Below, in pieces: positions 34,843 through 44,145 of a DNA stretch of 64,000 nucleotides. The notes beneath the pieces are model-generated. The model saw only the letters and a list, made by a program, of their open reading frames with translations, had not been told where the DNA came from and searched no databases. The DNA comes from Acherontichlamydia pituitae (GTDB taxonomy: Bacteria > Chlamydiota > Chlamydiia > Chlamydiales > Rhabdochlamydiaceae), in assembly GCA_019634675.1 (NCBI GenBank), contig JAHCAX010000002.1:186001-250000 (forward strand), read 5' to 3'. Made by a program: the position numbers and the translations under genes. Each line of letters starts with the position of its first letter. The stretch's first letter is position 1.

Positions 34843-37464
34843 CTACGAATAGAGAGTTCTTGCATTTGCAGTAAAAATTTCACCGCTCATGGCTATTTCA
34901 TCTAGATACTGGGTCATGTCCTTCTTCATAAAATACTGAAATAAGATAAACTCTGGTCGATGATGTTCTTGCTCCTTTAAGCGAAGGAACTTCTCCCGCC
35001 CTCCATATAATGCAAAGTACAAATCTTGGCACGTCAATGTAATCATTGGTTTTTCCAGCTCCTCTTTGCAAAGCCGGTTTATCGTATGAATCCTATTCTT
35101 AAATGCATCAATCCTAGGATTGGATGCAATACTGTCATTGGCAAACTTCAAATTAATCCATTTATTTAAGAACTCAGGCGCAGCTAACATCCTCAGAATC
35201 GGCCTAAGCAAAGGTTTTGACGCTTGAGGAAGTCCAAGCGTCCATATTTGAATATGGTGGTAATGGTTTACTTTAGGCATAATAAATTCATCATCGCAGT
35301 CAATAAGGTTTTCAATTTGCGCATTTGATCCAAACTGAAAAAGGGTATTGCCAGAATGGCAATCGCCAGATCCTTTAATCAGCGCTAAAATGTTATACAT
35401 CTGAACCATTGGGATAGAAAGGCCTTTTAACATCCGGCCTGCTCGATCATCCTTATAGAGAAGATCAGTTCCTTCCTGGCAATTTGGAACCCACTTCTGC
35501 AACGTCCCCATTAAATGGAACCATTTGGGATGTCTGCTCACAACAAATTGATCGAATGAATCTGTCTCTTCAAGTGCTAGTTTAACAGCCCTTCTTCTGT
35601 CATCATCTGTTACAGGTTCCTTATGGCCATTCCAAGCCCATGCCAAGCCTTTGACGTTGATTAGATGTTTATAAACTATATTCTTCAACTCAACATTCAA
35701 TAAATTAAACTGCTTATTCGCTTCACTAATGGATCCCCTTTCAAACTTCTCATAAACATCTTTTAAGGGAAGCTTTGAATCTAAATACCCACGAATTGCT
35801 AGAATCCGTTCTTCATTTGTTGTTGGATATTCTGGATGTCCGTTCCAAGCAAGTTCGCCATAATTATGAGGAGGATTGACAGGCTTTTTCAGTTTAAAGA
35901 GATGATAATAGATTTGGTGTTGAAAGCTTTGATCTAAAAGATCGAATTTTCTTTTTGCTTCATCAAGCCGGTCTGTTTCAAGAAAAAAACTGATGTCTAA
36001 TAACTCATTGCGGATAGAAAGCCAAACACCTCTTGCTGCAGGAGCAAAATCAGTCCCTAAAAGACAATTTAAAGACTCGCCTATTGCCTCTCTTCCAACC
36101 GAGGAACTAGGCATTGGTTTAAATTTGCCTTGAACAACATTTTCATCTCTCAACAAAAAGATCGATTGATACTGCTCAGGTTTCTGCCGCACAATGCCTT
36201 CTTCCGGATGAAGTTGTTTTGTCCTTAAAGCTGTCTTAGCCTTTGTAAGCAGATGAACTAGACCTTCTTCATTTTGGACAACCGAATGCCCAGGACGCAT
36301 TGCATACTGACGATTAATGATGTTTAACAAATACTTTGCATCTTTTTCTGGAAGATCGACGATTCGACTTAAATCATCTACAATTGCAAGATAAGAGTTT
36401 AATGACGATACAAGACTGGACACGCGGTCTTCGCCAAATAATCGTACAGGAGAAAGGATGACCTGTAGCAGCTTTTCTTCAAATCCCCTTGAAAGCTCTT
36501 CAGTATGATTTCGAAAGATGTAGTTCCAATTTAGATATTTTTGTTCCAATCTGGTCATAAGGTTTTGAAACTGCATCAAGTATCGTATCCGCGCGAATAA
36601 TTCTTCTCTTATCTCTTCTCGTACATCTAGTTTAATACCCCTTCTTAGTTCATCAAGAAGAGGACACTGCGATAATAGCTTGGAGGCAAGTTTGCCTGTT
36701 CCAATTCGATAGAGCTCTTTCCAAAGTCCAAATACAGTTTCGTTGCGTTTCATTAGAAGAACTTGAGAAAGAGCTGAGAACAGCCTTAACGGCGAATCAT
36801 ACAGATGGTTGCTTGCCCAATGGGAATCTCCACTTGCAATCAAAACACCTTCTTTCCGAGCTTTCATTTCAAGCACATGCGTCAAAATCTGGAACTGAGG
36901 AGGAGAAAGCCTAGACACCTTTTCATGTAGGAAAACTGTTTCAAGACGTTGCCTTAATAATAGAAGCTCTTCGCTCCGCATCCCTATAAATATGCTGGCA
37001 TCATCCGGGGATCTGGTTTCTGGAAACCAGCTTGAGATCACCCTCCTATCTTGCTCGCCAAGTTCATTAAATGCAGGCTCAAGTTCTTTAGGATCAAAAT
37101 CTCGAAAACTCGATTTAGAATGAAGATCGATAACCAAGAAAAAAAATCGATGGGCTGGATCCTGAAAATGATCATCTCTCATGACCTGTTCCCATTGCCC
37201 TATAAACTGTGAAATAAACTCATCGAAGCTTGCAATTTTTTGAGGAACGAACTGAAGTTGGGTACGAGCACGCTCTTTAAGTGTTGCTTCCTCAGCTGAA
37301 ATTTGAGTAAGACGAGCATCGATTACATCAACCTGTTCGGGATTACGGTCTAAAAATGAGTTGACCTCTTCATTCCACCTATCGATCTGTCGATTATAAG
37401 GTTGTACCTGCGAGTTAACAAGAGCGATTTGACGATAGAAATCAATACTGGTTCGAGTAGCCAT
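34843..37464 (-). CDS. Giant kinase-like protein with inserted helical repeats, paralogue 1
   Basis: 873 residues from the ATG at 37464; a GTG at 37500 would add 12. It aligns with the next gene (37607-40357). Residues 1-420 are helical and unrecognised. Near 440-475 is an ATP-lobe: SIFLLRDENVVQGKFKPMP with candidate Lys, then REAIGESLNCLL with helix Glu. Two ~70-residue repeats follow (KFDLLDQSFQHQIYYHLF... and QFNLLNVELKNIVYKHLI..., each with AWNGH). After them come the catalytic loop GSGDCHSGNTLF, a GDxHxxN pattern as in PI3/PI4 kinases, and LIDCDDEFIMP in the DFG position. The fold is inferred from motif order. Lipid or protein substrate, secretion and host are unknown. Confidence 0.65.
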   Translation of the reverse strand: MATRTSIDFYRQIALVNSQVQPYNRQIDRWNEEVNSFLDRNPEQVDVIDARLTQISAEEATLKERARTQLQFVPQKIASFDEFISQFIGQWEQVMRDDHFQDPAHRFFFLVIDLHSKSSFRDFDPKELEPAFNELGEQDRRVISSWFPETRSPDDASIFIGMRSEELLLLRQRLETVFLHEKVSRLSPPQFQILTHVLEMKARKEGVLIASGDSHWASNHLYDSPLRLFSALSQVLLMKRNETVFGLWKELYRIGTGKLASKLLSQCPLLDELRRGIKLDVREEIREELFARIRYLMQFQNLMTRLEQKYLNWNYIFRNHTEELSRGFEEKLLQVILSPVRLFGEDRVSSLVSSLNSYLAIVDDLSRIVDLPEKDAKYLLNIINRQYAMRPGHSVVQNEEGLVHLLTKAKTALRTKQLHPEEGIVRQKPEQYQSIFLLRDENVVQGKFKPMPSSSVGREAIGESLNCLLGTDFAPAARGVWLSIRNELLDISFFLETDRLDEAKRKFDLLDQSFQHQIYYHLFKLKKPVNPPHNYGELAWNGHPEYPTTNEERILAIRGYLDSKLPLKDVYEKFERGSISEANKQFNLLNVELKNIVYKHLINVKGLAWAWNGHKEPVTDDDRRRAVKLALEETDSFDQFVVSRHPKWFHLMGTLQKWVPNCQEGTDLLYKDDRAGRMLKGLSIPMVQMYNILALIKGSGDCHSGNTLFQFGSNAQIENLIDCDDEFIMPKVNHYHHIQIWTLGLPQASKPLLRPILRMLAAPEFLNKWINLKFANDSIASNPRIDAFKNRIHTINRLCKEELEKPMITLTCQDLYFALYGGREKFLRLKEQEHHRPEFILFQYFMKKDMTQYLDEIAMSGEIFTANARTLYS

Positions 37465-37606
37465 GTCTGCAACAAGAAAAATCGTAAGTTTTTTAATCAC
37501 CTAAGTGAGTAAATATGTTTCAATAAATCTTGCAACATTTTCAATTAAACTGCAGCTAAAATTTTGGTTTGAGCTGCCAACTTCTCAAAATTATTAAATG
37601 AAACTG

Positions 37607-40357
37607 TCAAAGATACAAAGCTGCGACATTATCTCTAAAAATAGACCCGCTCATCGCTTCCTCGTTAAGGTACTGGATCATCCCATCCTTCATAAAGTAC
37701 TGGAAAAGGATAAACTCAGGCCTATGGCTTTCATCCCGTTTTAGTTGCTCGAACTTCCCCCTTCCACCGTAGATTTCAAAGTAGAGATCTTGGCATGTCA
37801 AAGAGATCGAGGGTTTCTCACTTTCTTCTTTACACAACCGATTAATCTGCTGGATTCGAGACTCAAAAGCAATGACCTTTGGATCTGAAGCATCTTTGAA
37901 TTGAGTGCGGATGAATTTGATCCACTTATCGGTGAACTCAGGCGAGGCCAACATCATTACAATCGGCCTTAAAAGGGGTTTTGAAGCTTGGGGAAAGCCT
38001 AAGGTCCATATCTGGATCTGGTCGATGTGGTTGATGTCTGGCATGATGAATTCATCATCGCAGTCGATCAGGTTGGCAAATTGACTACTTTCATCATTTT
38101 GAAAAAGGGTATTGCCAGAATGGCAGTCGCCAGATCCTTTAATGATCCCTAGAATGTTATACATCTGTACCCACGAGACCGGCATCCTGCGCATCATCTC
38201 CCCTGCATTTTCATGCTCATAGAGCAATTCTGTCCCCTCTGTACACCTTTGAGACCAAGTCTGCAAAGTTCCTTTAAAATGGAACCGGCTCGGATCCCTT
38301 GTAATGACAAACTGCTCTAAGCCATCGGATATTAAGCACCGCTCGATAACAGTCTTTCTTTCCTCATTTGTGATAGGAAAATCAGAATGGCCATTCCACG
38401 CCCATTCGCCGTACTCATTGGGAGGATTTTCAGGATTTTTGAGAAGATAAAGCTGGTAATAAATAAAGTGCTTGAGACCGAAATTAAGCAAGCGGAACTT
38501 CTCCATCGCTTGGGCAGCATCTCCACAATTAAAACAGTCTAGAATAATTTCTAAAGACCTCTTCGGATTCAAATAGCGGTCGATGACCTCCACTCTATCC
38601 TTGTTGGAAACTTCGTCGCCAAGGGCTCCATGCCAAGCATGGGTTCCATAATCATCGACATATTCCGTAGGCGTTTTTAAATCGAAAAGCAGATAATAGA
38701 TCTCTTCGCGTACTACTTCATCAAGAAAATTGAACTGCTTCATGGCTTCTTCAAACCGATCATCCGCCAACAATGAACGGATAAATAATAGTTCTTTTCG
38801 GATAGAGAGCCATACGCTGTTTGCCGAAGGGGCAAAACTTGTTCCTAATATCGCATTAAACGCTTCCCCCAGCATCTCTTTCTTTAACGAATCATCGGGC
38901 AAGGGCTTAAATTTACCAAGAATCCCCCCATCTTTTCGTATAAAATAGAGCGATTGATACTGCTCTTCTTTTTGACGGACGCGTCCGCTTTCAGGAATAA
39001 GCTGACGATTTCTTAAGGCACATTTAGCTTGGCCTAGCAGCTCCAATAAAGACTGTTCGCTTTGAACCGTTTCCGCAGATGGCCTCAAGGCGTATTGCTT
39101 ATTTGCCACATCGAGCAAATATTTCGCATCCGCTTCTTCCATTCCATCCAGCTTAGTTAGTTCGGTAACAACCGACAAGTAGGTTTTCAAAGAAGAGGCT
39201 AATTTAGATCCTGAGCCAAGTTCAGACGAGAAAGTTTCAGCTGCTATGGAAGACGAAGCTGCGGACTGTCCGAACAACAAAGACGGAGATAAAATGATCT
39301 GCATCCGCTTTTCATTCATCCCTTTCGAAAGGGGATTCGAAAGATCAGCAAAAACCCACTTTAAAGAGGGATATTTCCGTTCGATTTTCAATTGAAAGAC
39401 GTCAAACCTGTTCAATAGCGCAGCACGCATCTGCAGTTCGTTGATTACTGTAAGGCCAATCTCAAGGACTCTGCCTCTTCGGAAATCTTCGAGCAGAGGA
39501 CACTGCAGCAATAATCGGGAAGCTGCAGGCCCAGATCCGACTTGCCGGAGACTCTTCCATAGGCTAAACAGCATTTCATTGCGCCTCATCAGAGTAAGCT
39601 GGGATAACGCAGAAACAAGCCTCTCAGGAGAATCATAGAGATGGTGGTGGCGCCAGTCCAAATCCCAATCTTCAATCACAACACCTTGAGCACGGGCTCT
39701 TTTTTCCACGTCATGCTTCAAAAAATCTAGGTCGTCCAGTCCTAATAGGCTCGTTTTTAAGGGCAAGTATTCCGATCTTAGCCGTCCTAGAAAAACTTCA
39801 ATCCTTGCAGGCAGGATCTCATCAAATCTTTTCTCGTCGGTCAAGATGCTGCACAGCTCTCCTTCGCTCAAAGAGGCATCAGAACAAGAGGCTGGATCTG
39901 AAAGAGGATTGAAGTAATGCAAAACAGCCAGTTTTTCCTCTTCAGGAAGTTGAGAAAAACAGAATTTTAGCCTCCCGTAATCACCCCTTGTAAGATCGGT
40001 TCTAGAGGAGAGGCGGTTAACTTCAGAGAAAAACCGTTGAAATGGGTTCTGGAAGCCATCATCGTGCATCATCCAATTCCAATCTTGAAAAAAGGGATCG
40101 TAGGATTGGCAAAACAGGCTCAACTTCTCAGGAACAAACCCAAGATGCATCATGGCATTGTTCTTAAGCTTTAATATCCTGTCTGAAATGTCGGCAATTC
40201 GACTATTGACATGGCGTGCGGAAGCATCGTGACTGTTTAGCAGCTCGCTCAGTTCACGATCGCATTGTTCAACCGTTTGATTGTAAGGCAATATCTGCGC
40301 GCGCATGCTGGAGATGTGGGATGAAATCATTGATATCGACAAATCCCGAGCAGTCAT
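37607..40357 (-). CDS. Giant kinase-like protein with inserted helical repeats, paralogue 2
   Basis: 916 residues, tandem paralogue of 34843-37464. The same order is seen: helical N-terminus, YFIRKDGGILGKFKPLPDD with candidate Lys near 480, KKEMLGEAFNAILG, two repeats (QFNFLDEVVREEIYYLLF; KFRLLNFGLKHFIYYQLYLL with EWAWNGHSDFPITNEER), then GSGDCHSGNTLFQ near 745 and LIDCDDEFIMPD. Key residues are conserved in both copies, so catalysis is probably under selection. No signal peptide or membrane span is seen, as is usual for type III effectors. The C-terminal ~150 residues are the best conserved between the two. Effector status is inference. Confidence 0.65.
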   Translation of the reverse strand: MTARDLSISMISSHISSMRAQILPYNQTVEQCDRELSELLNSHDASARHVNSRIADISDRILKLKNNAMMHLGFVPEKLSLFCQSYDPFFQDWNWMMHDDGFQNPFQRFFSEVNRLSSRTDLTRGDYGRLKFCFSQLPEEEKLAVLHYFNPLSDPASCSDASLSEGELCSILTDEKRFDEILPARIEVFLGRLRSEYLPLKTSLLGLDDLDFLKHDVEKRARAQGVVIEDWDLDWRHHHLYDSPERLVSALSQLTLMRRNEMLFSLWKSLRQVGSGPAASRLLLQCPLLEDFRRGRVLEIGLTVINELQMRAALLNRFDVFQLKIERKYPSLKWVFADLSNPLSKGMNEKRMQIILSPSLLFGQSAASSSIAAETFSSELGSGSKLASSLKTYLSVVTELTKLDGMEEADAKYLLDVANKQYALRPSAETVQSEQSLLELLGQAKCALRNRQLIPESGRVRQKEEQYQSLYFIRKDGGILGKFKPLPDDSLKKEMLGEAFNAILGTSFAPSANSVWLSIRKELLFIRSLLADDRFEEAMKQFNFLDEVVREEIYYLLFDLKTPTEYVDDYGTHAWHGALGDEVSNKDRVEVIDRYLNPKRSLEIILDCFNCGDAAQAMEKFRLLNFGLKHFIYYQLYLLKNPENPPNEYGEWAWNGHSDFPITNEERKTVIERCLISDGLEQFVITRDPSRFHFKGTLQTWSQRCTEGTELLYEHENAGEMMRRMPVSWVQMYNILGIIKGSGDCHSGNTLFQNDESSQFANLIDCDDEFIMPDINHIDQIQIWTLGFPQASKPLLRPIVMMLASPEFTDKWIKFIRTQFKDASDPKVIAFESRIQQINRLCKEESEKPSISLTCQDLYFEIYGGRGKFEQLKRDESHRPEFILFQYFMKDGMIQYLNEEAMSGSIFRDNVAALYL

Positions 40358-40660
40358 AGATCAATCTCCGAAAAATAAATAATAATTTTTATATAATTCA
40401 TCGGATTAATAAACATTTAATTACCGATCAATAAAAGTATTATATCACAACTTCTATTTGCATTACATACAAATACTTTCATCAATTTAATTCGACAAAA
40501 ATAAAGTTAATTTTTTAATCGATAAAGCCTAGAGCGCCTAATTGCATGCGATTGACAGGGAATAGCTAAAAAAAATTCTTCACATGGTCAATATTCTACT
40601 TTTTTGGGCCGGCCCCATCAAGTGGAGCTCAGTAGCACATCGCTAGTCGAGCGCAGCCGC
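40358..40660. other. Intergenic region, A/T-rich part
   Basis: This 303-bp stretch upstream of the kinase-like gene is A/T-rich to about 40520. Beyond that, sequence resembling the start of the 40-bp repeat region (GCGCAGCCGCTTCACC) appears. No gene or clear promoter is seen. Confidence 0.4.
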
Positions 40661-40784
40661 TTCACCTGCTTTGCCCTGCCCAGTTCGTGCCCAAGGGCAC
40701 TTCACCTGCTTTGCCCTGCCCAGTTCGTGCCCAAGGGCACTTCACCTGCTTTGCTTTTCAAAGGTTCACCGGACCTTTGAAAAG
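40661..40784. repeat. Tandem 40-bp repeat ending in a hairpin
   Basis: Two perfect 40-bp copies (40661-40700, 40701-40740) and the first 14 bases of a third (40741-40754) each carry TTCACCTGCTTTGC. The full copies also hold the palindrome GTGCCCAAGGGCAC. The array ends in a hairpin, CTTTTCAAAGGT/ACCTTTGAAAAG (40754-40784). The same three modules, inverted and diverged, lie inside the element at 19157-19450. It sits upstream of the glutamate dehydrogenase gene. Confidence 0.85.
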
Positions 40785-40923
40785 TCTTCGCAGCCTTCTC
40801 ATAACATAGCATTTTCAAAATCATCGATTTTTCCGAGCCAAGCAGTTTTGCAACTGCCTCTTGAATTATTTTTTTAAATCGGGTCTATTAAGGGAAATGA
40901 GCTCTTCCAAGGAGAACCATCCA

Positions 40924-43900
40924 ATGACAGCACCCCGAGCCTCTCTTAGACTGACAAAAGAAAAGCTGCAAGCAGCAATCCAACATGAGAGCAAAAAATT
41001 CGAAGAGTTTTATCTTTGGATTGAAGAGCACATGCCTTTTGGCTTCTTTGAAGAGGTCGACCAGGAAAGCATCATGCTGATCGTGCACAGCTTGATGGGC
41101 TTTAACCTCAACGACAATTACTCTCAAATCCACACAAAGAATGTCGGGTTCGTCCTCTGCCTCGACAGCCCTGACGCCGACCTTAAGATCCTGAAATACC
41201 ATCAAGGCTATGCGATCAAAAACTACAGGGCCTTCGTATCGAACGCCCCTCCCCCTTTTCCTAAAGTTGTCAACAATTTGCGAATTGCAGTGATCATCTT
41301 TGCTGAAGGATCCGAGCCCATTACAGGAGAGCTCTTTCCGCCGGACAAAGAAAAGGAGATCCTGGAACAAGTCAAAGCGCGCAATCCTGATGTCACGGAC
41401 GTGGACTTCCGCAAGCTCATCGGACAGCTCGGACCGCGGTTTGTCCGTTCGATGACAAAGGAGCGCCTGATACTGGCCCTGGACATGTTCTTTAGAGCCA
41501 AGGCCCGCGATAATTGCCAGTATGAGGTCCGCTACAACGAAGATTGGATGGAGAAAAAAGAAACACCCTCCATGCAGATCGTCTTCGCTTGGAGGAATGT
41601 CCCCAAATACAACTTCCTTTACAGAATGGCCAGAACGATCCATCGGCATGGGCTGACGATGAAACGGGTCAATGCAACGCACATCGATCCCTATAGCCGT
41701 CAAAACATCCTGATCATGTCCCTTGGCCTCCATGGAAGCAAAGGAGGCGCCGCCTGGGAGGAGAGCGATATCGATGACTTTTTAAAAGAGCTTGTGACCA
41801 TTAAATACTTTGAAGGGATGGACATGATCGAATCGGTGTTCGTCGATTCGGGGCTCATCAGCGGCAACCATGGCAACTTCGTTAAAACTGTCGTTAGCTT
41901 CGTGCATCAGGCTCTCGTTCATGCAGATGTCAATATGTACTCTCTCAACCATATCGAAGAGGGGATCTGCCGCCACCCGGAGCTGATCGTCCAGCTTTGC
42001 CAGGCATTTGAGTTGAAGTTCCATCCGGAAAAGTTCAATCTGCAAGAATACAAAAAGGTCCGCGACTCCTATATCGACCTCGTCGAACACCTCGACACAG
42101 GAAACGAACTGAACGATACCCGCCGAAAGAACATTTTGAAGCAGGCGATGAACTTCGTTGATTTCTCCCTTAAGACTAACTTCTTCCGATTGAACAAGAC
42201 AGCATTCAGCTTCCGTCTCGATCCCAAATACCTCGATGCAGTTCCCTATGACAGAAAAGAAAAGTTCCCCGAGCTGCCCTATGCAGTCTTCTTCATGAAG
42301 GGGCTCTACTTTGTCGGGTTCCATATCCGGTTCCGCGATCTTTCCCGAGGGGGTCTCAGGACCGTTTTCCCCGAAAGGATGGAACAGATGCTGACGGAGC
42401 GGAACAATGTCTTTTCCGAATGCTACAACCTCGCCTACACCCAGAACAAAAAGAACAAAGACATCCCCGAAGGCGGCGCAAAAGGGGTGATCTTCCTCGA
42501 ACCTTACGAAAGGCTCTATGCGGAAGAAGAAATCTATAAGAAGGAATTAGAGGAAAGCGGGCTCGAACCGGAAGAGGCATTGAAAAAGCTAAAAAGCTTC
42601 CATACAGAGCAGAAATTGGAATACTTGCACCAAACGCAGCGCTCCTATATCGAAAGCTTCCTTACGATCATCAATTGCGATATGGACGGCAAGCTGCGCC
42701 CTAAGAACATCGTCGATTATTGGCATAAGCCTGAGTACATCTACTTAGGCCCCGATGAGAACATGCATAACGAGATGATCGAATGGATCGCTTGGTACAG
42801 CAAATATTACGACTACAAACCCGGCGGAGCCTTTATCTCGAGCAAACCTGGAGCCGGGATCAACCATAAAGAGTATGGAGTGACCTCCCTTGGCGTCAAT
42901 GTGTTCATGGAAGAGGTCCTCAAGTTCATGGGGATTGATCCCCGCAAGGACAATTTTACGGTCAAAATGACAGGCGGGCCCGATGGAGATGTCGCAGGCA
43001 ACCAGCTCAACAACCTCTACCGGTTCTATCCCAAAACAGCAAAACTGCGCGCATTGACCGATGGATCAGGGACTATCTTTGATCCGGTGGGACTCGATCT
43101 GGAAGTGATCGCCCAATTGTTCAAGGAAGGAAAACCGATCCGCTTTTATCCCTATCAAAAACTCAATGAAGGGGGCTTCCTGCTCGACGCCAAGACAAAA
43201 AGGGAGCAGACGGCCTATGCGCAACAAACCCTCTGCTGGAGGAAAAAAGAAGGAAAAGTTGTCGAAGACTGGCTGAGCGGAAACGATATGAACTACATCA
43301 TGAGGCATAACGTCCATCAGACAAAGACCGACATCTTCATTCCAGGAGGAGGACGGCCGAGGACCCTTAATGAGAACAATTTTAAAGACTTTCTCGATGA
43401 GACTGGCAAGCCGACATCAAGGGCAATCGTGGAAGGAGCAAACCTCTATCTGACACCTTGGGCAAGACGTTCCCTTGAAAAACTCGGCGTCATCATCATT
43501 AAAGATAGCTCCGCCAATAAAGGAGGCGTCACCTGCTCCTCCTTCGAAGTCCTCTTCAGCCTAGCGATGTCGGAAGAAGAGTTTTTGAAAGAAAAAACAC
43601 AGATCGTCTCGGAGATCCTCGAGATCATCCGCACCAAAGCGCGCGACGAGGCCCAACTGATGCTGAAGACCCACCGGGAAACAGGCGCGTTCCTCACCGA
43701 TATCTCTGAATGGATCTCTGAGCGGATCAATTCCTATAAGGACCAACTGCTCAGCTATTTCCAAACAGTGACATTGTCCAATGATCCTAAGGACCCCCTC
43801 ATCCGCTGCCTGCTCAATTACTGCCCGCCGCTGCTAAGGGAAAAATACCTCAAAAGGGTCCTGCTCGAAGTGCCGGATATGCATAAGAAGGCAGTCATCG

Positions 43901-44019
43901 CCTGCCACCTGGCCTCAAGGGTCGTCTACCATCGCGGCCTGGAGTGGTCTCCATCCCTCGTCGATGTCCTCCCCTTGATCGCAAGCGATCCAAAGATCAT
44001 CGGAAACTATTCAGAATAA
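40924..44019 (+). CDS. Large NAD-dependent glutamate dehydrogenase
   Basis: 1031 residues from an ATG with AAGGAG nine bases upstream. ATG 40897 and TTG 40861 are in frame but have poorer sites. The length is that of the ~115-kDa NAD-GDH class, not the 50-kDa hexamer. The catalytic region near 450-530 shows HIRFRDLSRGGLRTVFPERM and NKDIPEGGAKGVIFLEP (substrate-binding Lys and Arg). The later Rossmann-type half has VKMTGGPDGDVAGNQL near 680 and IPGGGRPRTLNENN. The enzyme deaminates glutamate to 2-oxoglutarate and ammonia, feeding the TCA cycle. An ~500-residue N-terminal domain may be regulatory. It would let an intracellular bacterium use host glutamate as carbon. Confidence 0.85.
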   Translation: MTAPRASLRLTKEKLQAAIQHESKKFEEFYLWIEEHMPFGFFEEVDQESIMLIVHSLMGFNLNDNYSQIHTKNVGFVLCLDSPDADLKILKYHQGYAIKNYRAFVSNAPPPFPKVVNNLRIAVIIFAEGSEPITGELFPPDKEKEILEQVKARNPDVTDVDFRKLIGQLGPRFVRSMTKERLILALDMFFRAKARDNCQYEVRYNEDWMEKKETPSMQIVFAWRNVPKYNFLYRMARTIHRHGLTMKRVNATHIDPYSRQNILIMSLGLHGSKGGAAWEESDIDDFLKELVTIKYFEGMDMIESVFVDSGLISGNHGNFVKTVVSFVHQALVHADVNMYSLNHIEEGICRHPELIVQLCQAFELKFHPEKFNLQEYKKVRDSYIDLVEHLDTGNELNDTRRKNILKQAMNFVDFSLKTNFFRLNKTAFSFRLDPKYLDAVPYDRKEKFPELPYAVFFMKGLYFVGFHIRFRDLSRGGLRTVFPERMEQMLTERNNVFSECYNLAYTQNKKNKDIPEGGAKGVIFLEPYERLYAEEEIYKKELEESGLEPEEALKKLKSFHTEQKLEYLHQTQRSYIESFLTIINCDMDGKLRPKNIVDYWHKPEYIYLGPDENMHNEMIEWIAWYSKYYDYKPGGAFISSKPGAGINHKEYGVTSLGVNVFMEEVLKFMGIDPRKDNFTVKMTGGPDGDVAGNQLNNLYRFYPKTAKLRALTDGSGTIFDPVGLDLEVIAQLFKEGKPIRFYPYQKLNEGGFLLDAKTKREQTAYAQQTLCWRKKEGKVVEDWLSGNDMNYIMRHNVHQTKTDIFIPGGGRPRTLNENNFKDFLDETGKPTSRAIVEGANLYLTPWARRSLEKLGVIIIKDSSANKGGVTCSSFEVLFSLAMSEEEFLKEKTQIVSEILEIIRTKARDEAQLMLKTHRETGAFLTDISEWISERINSYKDQLLSYFQTVTLSNDPKDPLIRCLLNYCPPLLREKYLKRVLLEVPDMHKKAVIACHLASRVVYHRGLEWSPSLVDVLPLIASDPKIIGNYSE

Positions 44020-44051
44020 CAATCTGAATATCAATTGTTTAGCAAATAAAA

Positions 44052-44078
44052 TCAGCAGTCTCTGCCAGAGACTGCTAA
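44052..44078 (+). promoter_or_regulatory. CIRCE-like HrcA operator, also a possible terminator
   Basis: The half-sites TCAGCAGTC (44052-44060) and GACTGCTAA (44070-44078) are nine bases apart. The CIRCE consensus halves TTAGCACTC and GAGTGCTAA have the same 9-9-9 layout; the left half matches at 7 of 9 positions and the right half at 8 of 9. It lies 6 bp upstream of a good -35. The same sequence forms a 9-bp stem (AGCAGTCTC/GAGACTGCT) followed by AATTTTTC, so it may also end glutamate dehydrogenase transcription. HrcA autoregulation is inference. Confidence 0.55.
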
Positions 44079-44084
44079 TTTTTC

Positions 44085-44113
44085 TTGTCATTTCTCAACC
44101 CTCTTGTTATACT
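44085..44113 (+). promoter_or_regulatory. Sigma-70-type promoter of hrcA-grpE-dnaK
   Basis: TTGTCA at 44085-44090 and TATACT at 44108-44113 have an exact 17-bp spacer. The predicted start would fall about 25 nt before the hrcA ATG. Confidence 0.65.
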
Positions 44114-44145
44114 AGCCTTAGATTCAATGAAATTTTAGCGGCCCT

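Noticed and set aside
40661..40740. CRISPR array
   Set aside because: The 40-bp copies are directly adjacent with no spacers, and no cas gene is near.
40671..40877. Plus-strand frame with repeated HFTCFALPSSCPRALHLLCF-like units
   Set aside because: It is the 40-bp tandem array read as protein; the period is not a multiple of three so the repeat shifts frame.
40888..41733. Minus-strand open frame of 281 codons
   Set aside because: It lies wholly inside the glutamate dehydrogenase gene, in antisense, and its product has no motif. It mirrors codon use of the real gene.
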